The translations under genes and the position numbers were made by a program. From assembly GCA_027422505.1 (NCBI GenBank), contig JAPQWV010000305.1, forward strand, positions 620,001-684,000: a stretch of 64,000 nt of DNA. The letters are read 5' to 3'. Below, piece by piece: positions 23,170-34,230 of this stretch. Under the pieces are notes generated by a model. That model did not search any database and had not been told where the DNA came from. It saw only the letters and a program-made list of their open reading frames with translations. This stretch comes from Craterostigma plantagineum. Taxonomy: Eukaryota; Streptophyta; Magnoliopsida; Lamiales; Linderniaceae. How positions within the stretch are numbered: the stretch's first letter is position 1; each line of letters opens with the position of its first letter.

Positions 23170-24078
23170 AATTGATCCATACTGATATATGCGATCTGAA
23201 ATTTGTGCAAACAGAGGTGGAAAGAAATACTTTATTACGTTTATCGATGATTGCACGAAGTACTGTCACGTGTATCTTTTAAGTGGTAAAGACGAAGCTC
23301 TTGATACCTTCAAAAGATATAAGACTGAAGTTGAGAATCAACTTAACTCTAAGATCAAAATAATAAGAGTGACAGAGGAGGAGAATACGTGGCACCGTTT
23401 GTGGAATTTTGCCGAGAACATGGTATTATTCACCAAACGACGGCGCCATATTCCCCTCAATCAAATGGCGTTGCTGAACGAAAAAATAGAACTCTTAAGG
23501 AGATGATGAATGCGATGCTAATCAGTTCAGGACTACCTCAGAATTTGTGGGGGGAAGCCATACTGTCATCAAATCGCATTCTAAATATGTTGCCACACAA
23601 GAAACGGGATAAAACACCGTACGAATTGTGGAAAGGTAGACAACCTTCCTACGGATATCTTAAAGTGTGGGGGTGTTTAGCAAAGGTCGAAGTACCTAAA
23701 CCAAAACAGGTCAAGATAGGACCGAAAACGGTTGACTGCATTTTCATTGGATATGCAGAAAATAGTAATGCATACAGATTTCTGGTGCATAAGTCCGAAA
23801 TCCCCGACATGAATTCTGGGATGATTATTGAATCGAGAAATGCTGTTTTCTTTGAGAACATCTTTCCAACGAAGGAAAGAAATAAAATAAGTTATAAAAG
23901 AAATTATGAAGCCGTTGAAGTTTTGCCTCCAGAAATTGAGGAACCACCGCAAAGTAAGCGTAAAAAAGTGGCTAAATTATTTGGGCCTGATTTCCTAACA
24001 TATATGTTAGACGACGAACCTAGGACAGTGCAAGAAGCTCTGTCGACTCCAGAAGCTCGTTCTGGAAAGAAGCTGTAA
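23170..24078 (+). pseudogene. Copia integrase core, frameshifted
   Basis: The first catalytic acid is in LIHTDIC (about 23171). The second-acid region (normally RSD-RGGEY) is split by a shift near 23365-23390. After this the frame 23389-24078 is clean, with the third-acid block YSPQSNGVAERKNRTL, then ILNMLPHKKRDKTPYELW and a GYAENSNAYRF segment. No single frame covers the D,D-35-E triad. Confidence 0.88.
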
Positions 24079-25036
24079 ATAGTGAAATTGAATCCATCAT
24101 GCAGAATCACACTTGGGAGTTAGTAGATCTCCCTAAGGGGTGTAAACCTTTAGGATGCAAGTGGGTCCTTAAAAGGAAATATAAAACCGATGGATCAATT
24201 GAAAAATATAAGGCTCGTTTAGTAGCCAAGGGATATTCCCAAAAGGAAGGATATGATTTCTTTGATATATATTCACCCGTGACGAGAATTACGTCAATAC
24301 GAGTTCTATTTGCTATTGCAGCATTGCATGATCTCGAGGTACATCAAATGGATGTAAAAACGGCATTCCTAAATGGATACCTTGAAGAAGAAATCTACAT
24401 GAATCAGCCTGAAGGGTTTGTAATACCTGGACAGGAAAACAAAGTGTGCCGACTCGTGAAGTCGCTTTACGGGCTTAAGCACCGAAGCAATGGCACCAAA
24501 AATTCGATATGACTATGTTATCGAATGGATTCAAAATCAATGAGTGTGACAAATGTGTTTACATTAAGGGTACACCCGATGAATTCGTGATTGTCTGTCT
24601 TTATGTAGACGACATGTTAATCACGGGAAGCAATCAGAAAATGATTGTAAACACGAAAACTATGCTGAAAAATCATTTCGATATGAAGGATATGGGTTTG
24701 GCGAAAGTCATACTAGGGATAAATGTCTTTAAGACGTCCGAAGGAATTGTGTTGACACAATCTCATTATGTTGAGAACGTGTTAAAGAAATTTAATGCCT
24801 TCGATGATCCTCCGGCTAAGACTCCTGTAGATATAAATCTACATCTGGCTAAAAACAGAGGAGAACCCATATCACAGCATGAATATGCTCGAGTGATTGG
24901 CAGTCTGATGTATTTATCGAACTGCACTCGACCTGATATAGCATATTCAATAAGTAAACTCAGCAGGTTTACGAGTAATCCTGGGAGTAATCATTGGATA
25001 GCCTTGAGAAGGGTGCTGAATCTGAAGCACTATTAA
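24079..25036 (+). pseudogene. Copia reverse transcriptase, one frameshift
   Basis: The two halves are 24099-24512 (GCKWVLKRKYK, KARLVAKGYSQ, HQMDVKTAFLNGYL, KSLYGLK) and 24509-25036 ([10 protein letters not shown] at 24602-24631, then [17 protein letters not shown]). The shift lies just after the KSLYGLK motif. The polymerase YVDD motif is intact. Confidence 0.9.
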
Positions 25037-25610
25037 TCATGGTATACTCTACACAAGGTATCCAGCAGTTCTTGAAGGATACTGCGATGCCAACTGGATA
25101 TCTGATAGCAAAGACTCCAAGTCCACGAGTGGTTATGTATTTACCATCGGTGGTGGAGCAATTTCTTGGCAATCCTTCAAACAAACGTGCATAGCTCGAT
25201 CTACGATGGAATCAGAGTTTATTGCACTAGACAAAGCCGACGAAGAAGCAGAATGACTTCGAAATTTTTTGGAGGACATTCCTTGTTGGAATAAGCCTGT
25301 ACCGCCTATTATGATACATTGCGACAGCATGGCCGCAATTGGTAGGGCACAGAATAGTATGTATAACAGTAAGTCTCGGCATATACGTCGAAGACATAAT
25401 ACCGTACGACAACTGATCTCTAGTGGGATAATCACTATTGACTATGTGAAGTCTAAAGAGAACATAGCAGATCCTTTGACGAAAGGCATAACTAGAGATC
25501 AACACTATAATGCAGTAAGGGGAATGGGGTTGAAAAACCACACACCCAATAACGAGCTTGGTGGTAACTCAACCAAAATGAGTGGAGATCCCACAAATTT
25601 GGTTCAATGA
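25037..25610 (+). pseudogene. Copia RNase H and 3' tail
   Basis: RNase H blocks run across two or three frames, with GYVF-like and SFKQTC segments. An in-frame TGA near 25254 precedes HCDSMAAIGRAQN and the closing KSKENIADPLTKGI motif at about 25450-25490. Confidence 0.85.
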
Positions 25611-26488
25611 GACACTAAGCTGAGTGTAGTTCAGTAGCTTACTTGGATTTTAATAAGCTCATTCTCATAAGCTGCCAAGTAATTACCCGAAGATGTGTGG
25701 TAAAGGGTAAGCAATTTTGCTTTTAATGATGGCTATACCTGATTGTGGAGTATTTCGGGATACTCTAGGATTAAAGTCCTAATAGTCGATCACCTATAAA
25801 ATTGCTAAATATAAGGTTGTATCAGAAAATGTGAAACACTGCTTCATCGAGGTGATAAATAAAGTAAAAAAATATATGGAATAATTTTGTAACAATCTAG
25901 GGCAAAAACCTAAAATGGTCCCCAATGTTTACCCCCTGGACCAATTTGGTCCCCGATGTTTCGTGAGGACCAATTCAGTCCCCGATGTTATCGAATTTGT
26001 ACCAAATTAGTCCCCGCAACTAAATAGCGTTAATTTGTATGGAAGTTGACACGTGTCGACATACGATTTGCCAGACTTAACAAACCACAAATTAAACTCT
26101 AATAAGGGGAAAAATCCAAAGAAAGGAAACAAATTAAAAAAATAGAGTAAAAATTTAAAAAAAAAGAAAAAATACTAATAAAAAAATAAAATTTATAAAT
26201 AATGAATCAAATCAAATAAAAAAGAAAAAGAGAATGAAAATATGTTAAAAATAGTAAATTAAACAAAGATAAAAATTCAAGAGAAAAATAAAAAATAAAC
26301 AGGAAGAGCAGATTAAAATAAAAAATACTAAATAAAAATTAAAAAAAGTAAAAAATAAATATGTATTTATTAAAAGCTAACAAAAAAGGAAAAATAAAAT
26401 TAAGGATAAAAAAATATTTACGGAGACCGTCACATTTTTTTTTCACATAATTTGTTTTTCGCTTTTCTGTTCCTCTCATAAGAACTAG

Positions 26489-26520
26489 TTTTTTGCCCGT
26501 GCAATGCACGGGTCATAACA
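26489..26520 (-). terminator. Helitron 3' terminal hairpin
   Basis: A 17-nt CCCGTGCATTGCACGGG sequence with 7-bp arms lies just before the 3' CTAG end. In Helitrons this hairpin is thought to signal the end of rolling-circle transfer. Confidence 0.85.
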
Positions 26521-26690
26521 TCATGGATAATTTAATTTACTATTGTAATTTAATTATGTGTTAATACAAAAAATGCTATATTATAATACTTGTCGATTAT
26601 AAACTATAAAATCGTTAACTTCATAAGAAAACGCAATATATAAATCAATATGTTATATGTAATTAAAAAAATAATAAAAATTATCGTACT

Positions 26691-27297
26691 CTTCGCTTGA
26701 TGAATAAATAATTATACTCCTCCCGATCGACTCTAAAATCATGTGAAACATTCACGTCATCATCGCTTGATTTTGGCGCCCTCAGTATAAGCACAAATTT
26801 CGACATCAGGCGATTATTCATGTAATATTCTAGTAAGAATTGCCCATCATCTCCACCCTATAATATTGTCCAAAAAATTAATTTAAGACCTGCGAAAAAT
26901 TGAATCGTGACAACATTAATACCTCATTGTAAATCTGCTCTAATTCCGACGCTGATATGCCTAATATGACCTTCGCATGATCATTCTAGCATGTCAACTG
27001 TTTGGAACCAGACTTGTCACTAACTGTTGTCTTTAATCTATATTTGTAGGTCACACAATAGTTTAGGAACAAAATTAAGAAAATATAATGTTAATATAAT
27101 CACATAAATGCTTTTGTATTTCGAACGAAGTGATTACCTCGTGATAGTGTGTGTAACCTACATATTGCAAGTTATGCAATAATCATCCGTGACCTTGTTT
27201 ACCTTACAGAACGGACACGATTCGTACCAAATTATCGCCATTTCTATGTGAGCTATACATGCGCACACACGAAAGAACCGAATCTGCACCAAAATAA
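26691..27297 (-). pseudogene. RPA70-like C-terminal domain relic (Helitron-associated)
   Basis: Three exon-like blocks on the minus strand fit the C-terminal OB fold of replication protein A large subunit, which plant Helitrons often carry. About 27297-27138 has IWYESCPFC followed by CITC, the Cys4 zinc ribbon. About 27051-26923 has YRLKTTVSDKSGSK and a LGISASELEQIYNE helix. The block 26857-26691 has GQFLLEYYMNNRLMSKFVL and ends at a TAA stop. Splice borders are GT-AG (for example GAG|GTATTA and TATAG|GGTGG). In-frame TAG codons in the first and second blocks suggest it is dead. Upstream exons were not identified with certainty. Confidence 0.75.
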
Positions 27298-27621
27298 TAC
27301 ATTATAACATTAACATGATACAAAGAATACTTTATTTGCGGAAAACACAAGGGAGTATACGTTCTCAGCCACACGGTAATAAGTTGATTGGATCCTCAAT
27401 AACGTGCATCCATAGTTATTTTAAAGTTATTGACAATCTACGAAATAAAAGCACTAGTAATTAGTAATGGAACAAAACCAATGACGAACATATGCTAACA
27501 TGTTTTTTATTAGGGAACAAATGCCTTATATGGAATGCTCATTGAAAATTATATCTTATACCATAACATAAAACTTAAAAGATAAAAAGAAGTGATTACG
27601 GTCATATTAATTGGTGTTGAA

Positions 27622-27854
27622 ATTACCTCCCGAAAGTCGACTTTTCTAAACTTTGTTGATAGTCCAAGTAGGTTCTTAATACCTGCACAATTAAAGTTGA
27701 AGTACAGTGTAATGATAATATTTGAGTGTCAAAAGTATTTGCTGTCAACATTACCTTTTGAAAATCGAAGATTTTTTAAAACTTTATAGATAGTCCAACT
27801 TGATTCATAATACCTGCATTGAAGTACATTGTAATGATAATCTTTGAGGGTCAA
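27622..27854 (-). repeat. Two-unit tandem duplication inside the Helitron
   Basis: Units at about 27622-27734 and about 27750-27854 share ATTACC, a purine-rich stretch, AGTCCAA, ATACCTGCA and GTAATGATAAT. The period is about 128 bp. It lies upstream of the RPA-like exons and could be a duplicated exon; I could not confirm a frame. Confidence 0.6.
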
Positions 27855-28134
27855 ACATTGGTTAAAGGAACGTTAAATGAACGCCAGAAGTAATCAAACA
27901 GTACACTTACATTTATGAAAACAAACTCAATAATTGGCTTATAATTTCAAAATAGGATATCATCAAATTACGCTAAAAGAACATATGAGGAACTTATGCT
28001 GGAACTCAGTGAATGGACGCACTTGTATTGTAAATTGTTTAATTAAAAAATTCAGTTACGTACACATCATTAACCCAGTCAATGTCATCTCGGCCTTGTT
28101 CAGATTAAAGTTCACGATGAACGAATTGAAGGAA

Positions 28135-28640
28135 GGTGGGAGCGACTGAAGTATGAGATCATTCTGGAGTTAGTTATCCATGATAAAGTCCAGTGCCTCG
28201 AGTCTTTCGATCCAATCGATCATCTTGAGCACGTGCACTCCGACGTCACTACCCTCAGCCATTTTTCAATGAAATAGTTGCTCCGTCAGGGAATAGCGAG
28301 CACTCCTGTAATGTTCGCCAAAAAGCTCATTCAAATGAAGCAAAATGGCGCCCACTTCCATTTCCGAGTGAGTGCGCTGCAACTCATTGCTCATGGAAGA
28401 AGTATATAGCCCTTGACCTTTGGCTCGTTTATCTGCCATTTGGCATATGCACCCCGATCTTCGTCACTCGCATCAGTCCCTGGGACTTGCGGTACGGGGG
28501 AATCGAGGACATAAGTCAGCGACTCCATACCTAGGACTATCCTCAGGTTACGGAGTCAGTCCACGTAGTTTGGTCCCACCAAACAGTTTCTCTCAAGCAA
28601 CATAGTAATTATGTTCGTCATCGCAGTAAATAGAAAGAAA
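28135..28640 (-). pseudogene. Copia gag fragment
   Basis: The minus-strand translation contains NYVDWLRNLRIVL and TDASDEDRGAYAKW segments. These line up with NLADWLRNLRIVL and SDADREYYAKW of the copia gag at 60480-60710. Stops interrupt it and it ends abruptly at the truncation. Confidence 0.8.
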
Positions 28641-30424
28641 CGTAAAGCTGCAGAAAATAAAGATCTAATTAGGTTTATCTTATCATTCATCAAGCGCAAA
28701 CAAGGACTTTTCGTTTCGCTTGACTCCCACTATTTTTCTCGGAAAACTATCCTCCCGAGAAGAGTTTCGGAAACCTCGTTGAAAGTTTCATAGTGGAGTT
28801 GATGTACCCGACTCGACTAGACTCGCCGCAGCCTTTAACGCAATATTTGGCTCATCTAATCTAATCGAAGTCACGTCGAACGCGAAGTTATCTAATAAGA
28901 GTTTCCACTATCTTAGTCTCAGTCATTGACCCTCACGACTAACCCTGCTTATTGGGTTTAACTGGCTAAGTGTGACCTATCAACTTATGCTCAAATCGCG
29001 TACCGCCCCTTGCTGCCATACGCTTCGTGGGGGGCGGACTGGTATGGCGAGCGGCGTCCAAGACGCACCCGAGACGCTAACACTAGGCCGGGATATACGA
29101 CGCCAACTTACTCGGAACAAATTGCAAAACTCCCCAATACTAGACATCTCAAGCATGATAAAAGACAGGCATCCAATTCCTTTACGCACTTAGTATTTGT
29201 CAAACGGGAGAATTAGCCATCTCACATAAGAGCACATAAAACATGCATATCATTTCAAAAACCAACACCCACGTAGGTAGTAATGACCCTAGGAAAATAA
29301 ACTACAAGACAACACAAGCGGGTTATTTCTAGCCTATCCCTATAGCGTCTTCAAAAGACCTCGGGTCGTCGCACGGGTCTTGAAGTCGTCAAACGTCCTT
29401 CGTCACTCGAACGACCTCAAAGTCACCGAACGCCCACCACCTTGTCACCGTCGGGGTGTTGCCTTCCATCAAATGGGACCTCGTCTTCGTATTCAAGTCT
29501 AATCTAATAAAATGCAAAATTACAACACGGGGGGATCATAAGTCCCGAACAACCCGTATAAAACATATACAACCCGGGGGGACGTGACCCTTAACAAATG
29601 ACCCGGAAACCAAATTCCTAAACCCGCAAGTGCGCCTTAAATCACATTCATAACGAGCACGTTGACACTTACATGATTTTAAAGAGAAACAAAAATTGAG
29701 CTTTAAACGGGTCAAGCCCATTAAAAGGCCCGTTAAGGCTTTGAGCAATGGCGACTCAAATCGCTCAGCCGTCAAAACACGCCGGAGAGCCATGGCGGAG
29801 AAGGCCGTCGGCGTGGAGTCCCGGCTGGAGCCGGTGCCGCCACCGACGGTGACGCCACGCCGCGCAACGCGTGCGTGTTCAGCTCGCGCCAGAATACTGC
29901 CGCGACTCCCTCGTCGCCTCAGCCCCTTCGTGCCGAGTCACCGCGTCGCCGGGAGAGATCGCCGCTGCAGCGTTCCGGCTGAGCCGGAGTCACTGCGGCT
30001 GTCTTGCGTAGCGCGCACCGTGCGCTCCATCGCAGTCCGCGGCCAAAGCCGCGGACGATCTCAGTCGGGCCGCCGCACCTTGCGGCGGTGCTACCCGGGG
30101 ATGGCGCCTAAGCCACCATGGTTGGCGTCAGACCCAAGGTTCGAGGCTGATCGGGCCTGCTCAAAGCAGCCCGATCCCGCAGTTGTACCGCTGTTACGGC
30201 GCACGCAGCCAGTGCGCAATTTGCGGCTGCCCGAGTCCCGCCGTCACGCGGGTCCCTGTCCGGTTCGTGGTTGATCATCGGTCTGTACCGCACGAGTTGG
30301 TGGCCGTGGGTTGGCGAACAACCCATCGGCAGCCCAACGATGGTCGAACCATGTCGGCTTTTCGATTGTCTCCCACGTGCCTCGTTTCAATTTAAACACA
30401 TTATGATTCTGATCGCGAGCGCCC

Positions 30425-30437
30425 GCTCTGATACCAC
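30425..30437 (-). promoter_or_regulatory. Primer binding site (tRNA-Met) of the truncated copia
   Basis: On the minus strand TGGTATCAGAGC directly follows the LTR end, complementary to the 3' end of initiator tRNA-Met. This fixes the orientation of the element and the LTR border. Confidence 0.88.
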
Positions 30438-32270
30438 TGTTGGGATACCCGGTGTCTACCGAAGACGCCACGTCCCCGGGTACGGTGCGGAACACAAATT
30501 TTCCTGGTTCCCTTATTGCCCTCGTTGCTCGGATCAGAATAGTAACACATAGACATGTAATAGGGCGGGTCAAACCAGTAGGGAATTACCAGTTGAAGCG
30601 AGTGGTAGCTCCTCGTCCTTTTCTTCAAGACTTCGTCGATGGTGGTGGATGGCACTAGATTGTCACGTCGACCTCGCATTGTACCACTAAATCAGTTCTC
30701 TAAAGAAGGCTAGAGAGAACCAAGCCATCGCGTGAGAGAAGAGTGTTTTGTTCGGTGTGTGTTTTGTGCCTTTGTTATGGACGAAATTTCACTACTAATT
30801 ATGAAATAGGGCAGCCCTATTTATACTATGATATATTTGGAAATCCCCAGGTTATCTCAAAGATATTGTTTTGATTTTGCTCCTTAAGTGGAGAGATTTT
30901 GCCATATTTTTCTCACCCTTATTTATTCAAAATTCATATAAGGATACTTACCATAATTAGACAACTAACTTAAATACTAAGTCAAACTAAGTATATGTAA
31001 ATATGGTATAAAATTCGAAACTTAATCCAAGATTAATTTCAAAATTTTCACCTTAAAATAAATAAAATTCCAAATACATTATTTCCATATTTATATTTAA
31101 TTTTTCGAAATTAATTCCCAAGGCATAATTCGAAAATCAGCTTAGGGTCAAGTTCCAATTTCACCCTCAAGCCTTTTAAGCACTTGGCCAAGCCCAAGTC
31201 TCAAAATTAGTTTCATACGAAGTCCGACTTCGGTCCATTAAACGGCCCGAGGCCTACTAAGGTGCGGCCAAACGGCCCAAGGCCCGTTAAGGCCCAAAAC
31301 ACTTTCTCTCGTTATCAGTACACGTTGATGATCCTTTTTAAGCCCGACTCTCTAGGTTCAACTTAATCGGCAAGGGAGGAATCCAAGAGTCCGGCAGTTA
31401 CCTAGCCAATCCCGCAGTACCGGACCGTAACCCGATTCGAGTGCGAATTTCGACCCAGTCTTTATTCGAGAACCTTACTATAGGTTATAGTAATACATAT
31501 AAACCCTTCAGCTGTGTCCCAATCGAGTGAGAGCCATGGTCTATGTCAAACTCACTATACTCGATTCTATGATAAAACGGGGACGAGGCAAATTACCAAA
31601 CTACCCTCCATGTCTAACATGAGTTAGTTCAATATCTTGGCCAAGGATTTCGTAATTTCCCATCGCCGTCCTCATAGGACACTTATCTCGATAACTTGCG
31701 AGACTGCGAATCCGTACTCGGCGGTCTAAGCCCGGCAATCACAAAGCGTCATCAAGACCGCATCTGGCCCGCTGACCCATGCAATAGCAAATCGGGTCGA
31801 GGGAACCAGTGACAGTCGAGACTTCAAAGTTAACTCCGTCAAAGCCCCTCGGTCTAAGGTTCACGTCTACTGTAGTGTTGTCGTCGGTCATTGACACTCC
31901 TTGAGTAATGAGTCATGTTCGACCGTACGACCCGTGAGTCAGTGTCCATGAAACAATCCAATCCCCTCGATTCGACTCGCATCACAAGTCATGACCTCCA
32001 CTTCCAACTGGAGCCTAAGGCTTACGGACTTTTAATGCTCGAGGTTAAGAGTCCACTGATGCCTTCCTCTCTCGTACCCATCGAGAACAGTGACTCAACT
32101 CGACACATTTGGATTTGTTCATTTATTGCTTTACCGGATGCTTAGTAATGTACTCTTATATCCAATAAACGAACAACGCCTTTCAGTAAACAAATATAAA
32201 AGGTCGAATGATAAATAGGCTAATGCCCTATACAATCTAATCCTCGTATAGCATTCGAGGGCATAATCCT

Positions 32271-32274
<4 letters not shown>
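30438..32274 (-). repeat. Copia LTR (1837 bp)
   Basis: Read on the plus strand it begins TGTTGGGATACCC and ends ATCCTAACA, the standard TG...CA borders. It shares a block near 31343 (AAGCCCGACTCTC ... CCTAGCCAATCC) with the LTRs at 37.6, 54.6 and 62.2 kb. Confidence 0.85.

Positions 32275-32322
<48 letters not shown>
32275..32322. repeat. (TA)n(CA)n microsatellite
   Basis: About 37 bases of alternating TA followed by five CA units, directly next to the LTR end. Confidence 0.95.
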
Positions 32323-32325
<3 letters not shown>

Positions 32326-33834
32326 GATGATGTGGCTGCACATTGTGCGGCTTTTATGTAATCATACCCCGTTTATATTTCATGAAGCGAGTTAGCTGAT
32401 CTTGATACCGCATTATAAAATCGCCCGTACTAAAATGCTTGTTCCTTCGGATAGATTTAACATAATTAGTGTTTGTCCTTATGCCTTAGTAACTTTCACT
32501 GAAAAACTTGAATGAGACCTGAATTTTACTTTTAAAATAGATTAATGGAAAATTATTTTGCGGTGATACATTACTTTTGTTCGATTAAGTAGTTAAAGCA
32601 GTATAAATGGATGCATTTTTTTATGATTGCGTATGCGGCTAGAGGCCATGTAATGTTAAAGAATTGAATTGGTATTCATGGTTTGAAGTCGATCAAACAT
32701 CAACGCAGTCATCATTACTTAAGTAAATTGTTTTTTCACATGAAATTCACTAAGAAAGACATCATTGAGCTCATGTAGAAATTCATTCCTCGAAGCTAAT
32801 ACCACTCTTATCACAAATGATTATGGTTGAAAGTTATGTTCGATAATCACTCTTTTCACAAATGATTATGGGAGAAAGTTATTTCGATATTGAATAAAAG
32901 TCGCGTTTATTTTATACAACGATGATTCATCATCTTCAATCTGTTTAATTTGGACGGAATAGCTAAATGTTGAATCCAACCACTGTTACTACTTTTAATA
33001 TTGAAAATCAACCATGGGATCAAATTACTCACAAACATCATGAGAAGAAAATTATTGTACTCCATTTGCCGATTAAATGATGAAGATCTAGCTAGTTTTA
33101 AATACTTGTGAAGGCAAAAAAAACTATCATGAAAATCCCAGAAGCTCAAGACTTGCTACAAAATCCAACAAGAATCAACCAACTTCAAAACTCCATATCT
33201 GAAGAAGAAATTTCAACTTTGGTTGGAAAACAAGAAGTCCAATATCATATCTTTTTCGCAAATTAAACCACAAAGTTAAAATCATGAATTTCCGTTAAAA
33301 TAACGATAACCCGAAAAAATCTTCTTCCAGAGTTAACACAGAGTATTACATTATTTTCCTACTACATCAAACCCTCATGGACAAAATGAAAATTACATAA
33401 AAAAAACTGAAATTGGGCACACGATCGTCATTTCCACCAGCCAAACCCAAAAACTCCAATCGTGGCCAGTGCGTGAGCTTGTTTCATTTTCAATTTTATA
33501 TCCAGCAAATCACAACAACTTGCTAGTGGAGTTATAGTTGCCCATCCCGCTATTTACCATATACTCCATCTTATTTTAAGTAAATCATTTAAGAAATTGC
33601 ACACATATCAAGAAATAAAGTAAAATCTTTATTATAGGCTTAATCAATTGTTTTACCTCATTTTATCTAATTATTTTTATTTAGAATGAGGGGTAAAACT
33701 TAAAATTTTCAAGCTATTATTCTTGAAAATAGTAAAAATGACTTGTATTTAAAAACAAAAATGAAGTGTAAAACGATAGGTTTTGAATCAGAAGGAGCAT
33801 TTTATCAAAAATGATAAATTAAGAGGATTTTACG
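32323..33834. other. Helitron interior, no recognised gene
   Basis: AT-rich sequence. Minus-strand frames (for example 32907-33149) lack recognisable domains. Confidence 0.5.
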
Positions 33835-34230
33835 TAAAAATACCCATTGATATAAAAAAACAGCAAGTCAGTACCCTGTCAATATTTTTTTATATGTAGG
33901 TACCTATCAAAATAAATTTTTTTATACATTGTTACCTGCCCGCCGCAAGGTATATCAGATCGCATATTTAGGTAACATAGATAAACGTATTGTGGTATTT
34001 AATATAGCTAGAAAATGGTACATCATATAGTCAGCCGCAAGGTACCATATGGAACGTATATATTTACCATATATGGGTACCATATAAATGCATGACGTGG
34101 TACGCAATACAAATTAAAAGGTACGTCAAGACTGGGAAAATGGTACACACAGTCGAACGAGTACTTATACAAAAATATCTGACATGGGTACTGAGTTGCA
34201 ATTTTTTATACAATTGGTATTTTTTTTTAT
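33835..34230. mobile_element. Small TIR element inside the Helitron
   Basis: The first about 45 bp (AAAAATACCCATTGATATAA ... AGTCAGTACCCTGTC) and the last about 45 bp are imperfect inverted copies. The interior has repeated GGTACCATAT motifs. No convincing TSD was found, so the class (probably MULE-like) and exact ends are uncertain. Confidence 0.5.

Larger units (their letters stand above)
20270..25899 (+). mobile_element. Degenerate Ty1/copia element, 5' LTR present
   Basis: A putative 5' LTR starts TGTTGGATTTTATTAACC at 20270 and runs to about 21340, with a TATA-like CACTATATATATAG near 20562. Downstream come gag, CCHC knuckle, protease, integrase, reverse transcriptase and RNase H on the plus strand, interrupted by at least four frameshifts. 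No 3' LTR copy is visible: the 3' untranslated part is cut at 25899 by the large MULE-like element. A canonical initiator-Met primer site was not found after the LTR, so its end is uncertain. Confidence 0.85.
28135..32274 (-). mobile_element. Truncated Ty1/copia element in the Helitron: LTR, primer site, leader, partial gag
   Basis: One LTR (30438-32274) is followed on the minus strand by a tRNA-Met primer site, a 1.8-kb leader and about 500 bp of gag. The element then stops at about 28135, so all of pol and the second LTR are missing. The gag part matches the gag of the large copia at 60.2-60.7 kb in order of motifs. Confidence 0.82.

Noticed and set aside
29696..30274. 192-codon plus-strand open frame
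   Set aside because: It lies antisense in the leader of a minus-strand copia, is very Arg/Pro-rich and GC-rich, and shows no domain. Kept only as a composition anomaly.
32275..32322. Possible CRISPR-like or satellite array
   Set aside because: Simple (TA)n(CA)n microsatellite. No spaced repeats typical of CRISPR occur anywhere in this eukaryotic window.
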